Source of the DNA: Bacillota bacterium
Lineage (GTDB): Bacteria > Bacillota_I > Bacilli_A > RFN20 > CAG-826
Assembly: GCA_023443485.1 (NCBI GenBank)
Contig: JAEZUH010000099.1
Location: 1-5,291, forward strand
DNA length: 5,291 nucleotides
Reading direction: 5' to 3'
Shown: one piece after another, positions 4,743-5,291 of the stretch
How positions within the stretch are numbered: the stretch's first letter is position 1
Layout: every line of letters begins with the position of its first letter
Program-made: the position numbers and the translations under genes
Notes under the pieces: model-generated
What the model was told of the DNA's origin: nothing
Seen by the model: the letters and a program-made list of their open reading frames with translations, nothing else
The model's database searches: none

Positions 4743-5291
4743 TTACATAATCAGTTTTTCAAGCAAGATTCTAGCGGCCATCTGTGGGCCGTTTATCTCT
4801 TGATTAGGAATCGCTAATCTCGTATAGAGTTCACCGATGAGAACACCTTGTTTTTTCAGAAAGTAAAAATATCTATTAATGAGCGTTTCTGTCTGCCCTT
4901 TCTTTTGCATTGGCCCAAATGGATTAGCAAAATATGACTCGACAAGACCCACTTCTTTAGTGGTTCCTTTAGCTTTTCTTTTACCGGTTCTAAATATGTT
5001 GATCGCTTCATCGATGTTTTCATAAAGGCGCAGCCCGACATCGGTCTCACGATAATTATTCGCATAAAGAATCATATCAATTTTATGATCAGTTACGATG
5101 AATTTATGGGTCGTGACAGGAAGAACAAGTCGAGCGTTAGTCTGATCAGGATTAAAGAATATCGCCCGATCAATTTTTCGATAAGCATATCCAGCTTCTA
5201 AATCATCAAGGCGGACAAAGGCTCCGGTTTCGGTTCCGTTAGCGTATATATTGCCATCTTTTTCTAATAAGACACCCATATCATCAAAGAC
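4743..5291 (-). CDS. pckA: C-terminal part of a probable phosphoenolpyruvate carboxykinase, ATP type (5' end outside window)
   Basis: The family converts oxaloacetate plus ATP to phosphoenolpyruvate, CO2 and ADP in the cytoplasm, or the reverse in some anaerobes. The frame is open to the window edge, with V-F-D-D before the first visible Met, so that Met (5279-5277) is probably internal. 182 codons are visible, ending in TAA. By position and spacing I compare it with bacterial ATP-PEPCK. FDD at 2-4 fits the metal-binding GDDE region. NARLVLP (52-58) fits the NTRVSYP segment with its active-site Arg. IDMILYANNY (71-80) fits the IFLTADAF strand. KGTTKEVGL (108-116) and SYFANPFGP (119-127) fit the AGTERGITEP and FSACFGAPF segments. 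The P-loop would lie upstream, outside the window, so the assignment comes from remembered family motifs and cannot be confirmed here. The sequence is divergent from the E. coli type. Confidence 0.6.
   Translation of the reverse strand, partial: VFDDMGVLLEKDGNIYANGTETGAFVRLDDLEAGYAYRKIDRAIFFNPDQTNARLVLPVTTHKFIVTDHKIDMILYANNYRETDVGLRLYENIDEAINIFRTGKRKAKGTTKEVGLVESYFANPFGPMQKKGQTETLINRYFYFLKKQGVLIGELYTRLAIPNQEINGPQMAARILLEKLIM

Noticed and set aside
4856..5065. Minus-strand 69-codon frame inside the PEPCK-like gene
   Set aside because: Out-of-frame overlap. The main frame carries all the conserved-looking motifs.

Overview
This window comes from a low-GC bacterium, most likely a gut-type member of the Bacillota/Mollicutes lineage. 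The evidence is AT-rich intergenic DNA, strong AAGGAG-type ribosome binding sites, U-tailed intrinsic terminators, a Gram-positive style lipoprotein signal and Firmicutes-like tRNAs. TGA does not have to be read as Trp: the reading frames are open under the standard code and the visible stops are TAG and TAA. The exact genus cannot be told from this sequence.

Everything recognisable is on the minus strand, so transcription runs from high to low coordinates. In that order: (1) the C-terminal 182 codons of a protein that looks like an ATP-type phosphoenolpyruvate carboxykinase (4743-5291, cut by the window edge); (2) a roughly 100-base AT-rich spacer with a plausible extended -10 promoter; (3) two adjacent tRNA genes, tRNA-CAU (probably the minor isoleucine tRNA-Ile2) and tRNA-Ser(UGA), followed by an intrinsic terminator; (4) about 330 bases of AT-rich DNA with no convincing gene but several palindromes and repeated words; (5) a good sigma-A-type promoter, a short leader with a GC-rich hairpin, and a long (974 aa) oligopeptide-binding lipoprotein (oppA-like, 1105-4029); (6) an intrinsic terminator, then a second well-formed promoter whose -10 box lies in a perfect 18-bp palindrome; (7) an OppB-type permease (1-950) whose last residues fall outside the window.

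Items 5-7 form the start of an oligopeptide ABC importer locus. The binding lipoprotein captures peptide outside the membrane and hands it to the permease. The second permease and the ATPases would be expected beyond position 1. The terminator between oppA and oppB, plus a separate promoter for oppB, would let the cell make binding protein in excess of the membrane complex and control the two separately.

I did not find a clearly new system. The points most worth a second look are an unusual anticodon arm in the CAU tRNA (C33 and a C27-U43 mismatch), the mosaic OppA with a Big_2-like domain at its N terminus and an unrecognised C-terminal region, and the palindromes built around the two opp promoters.
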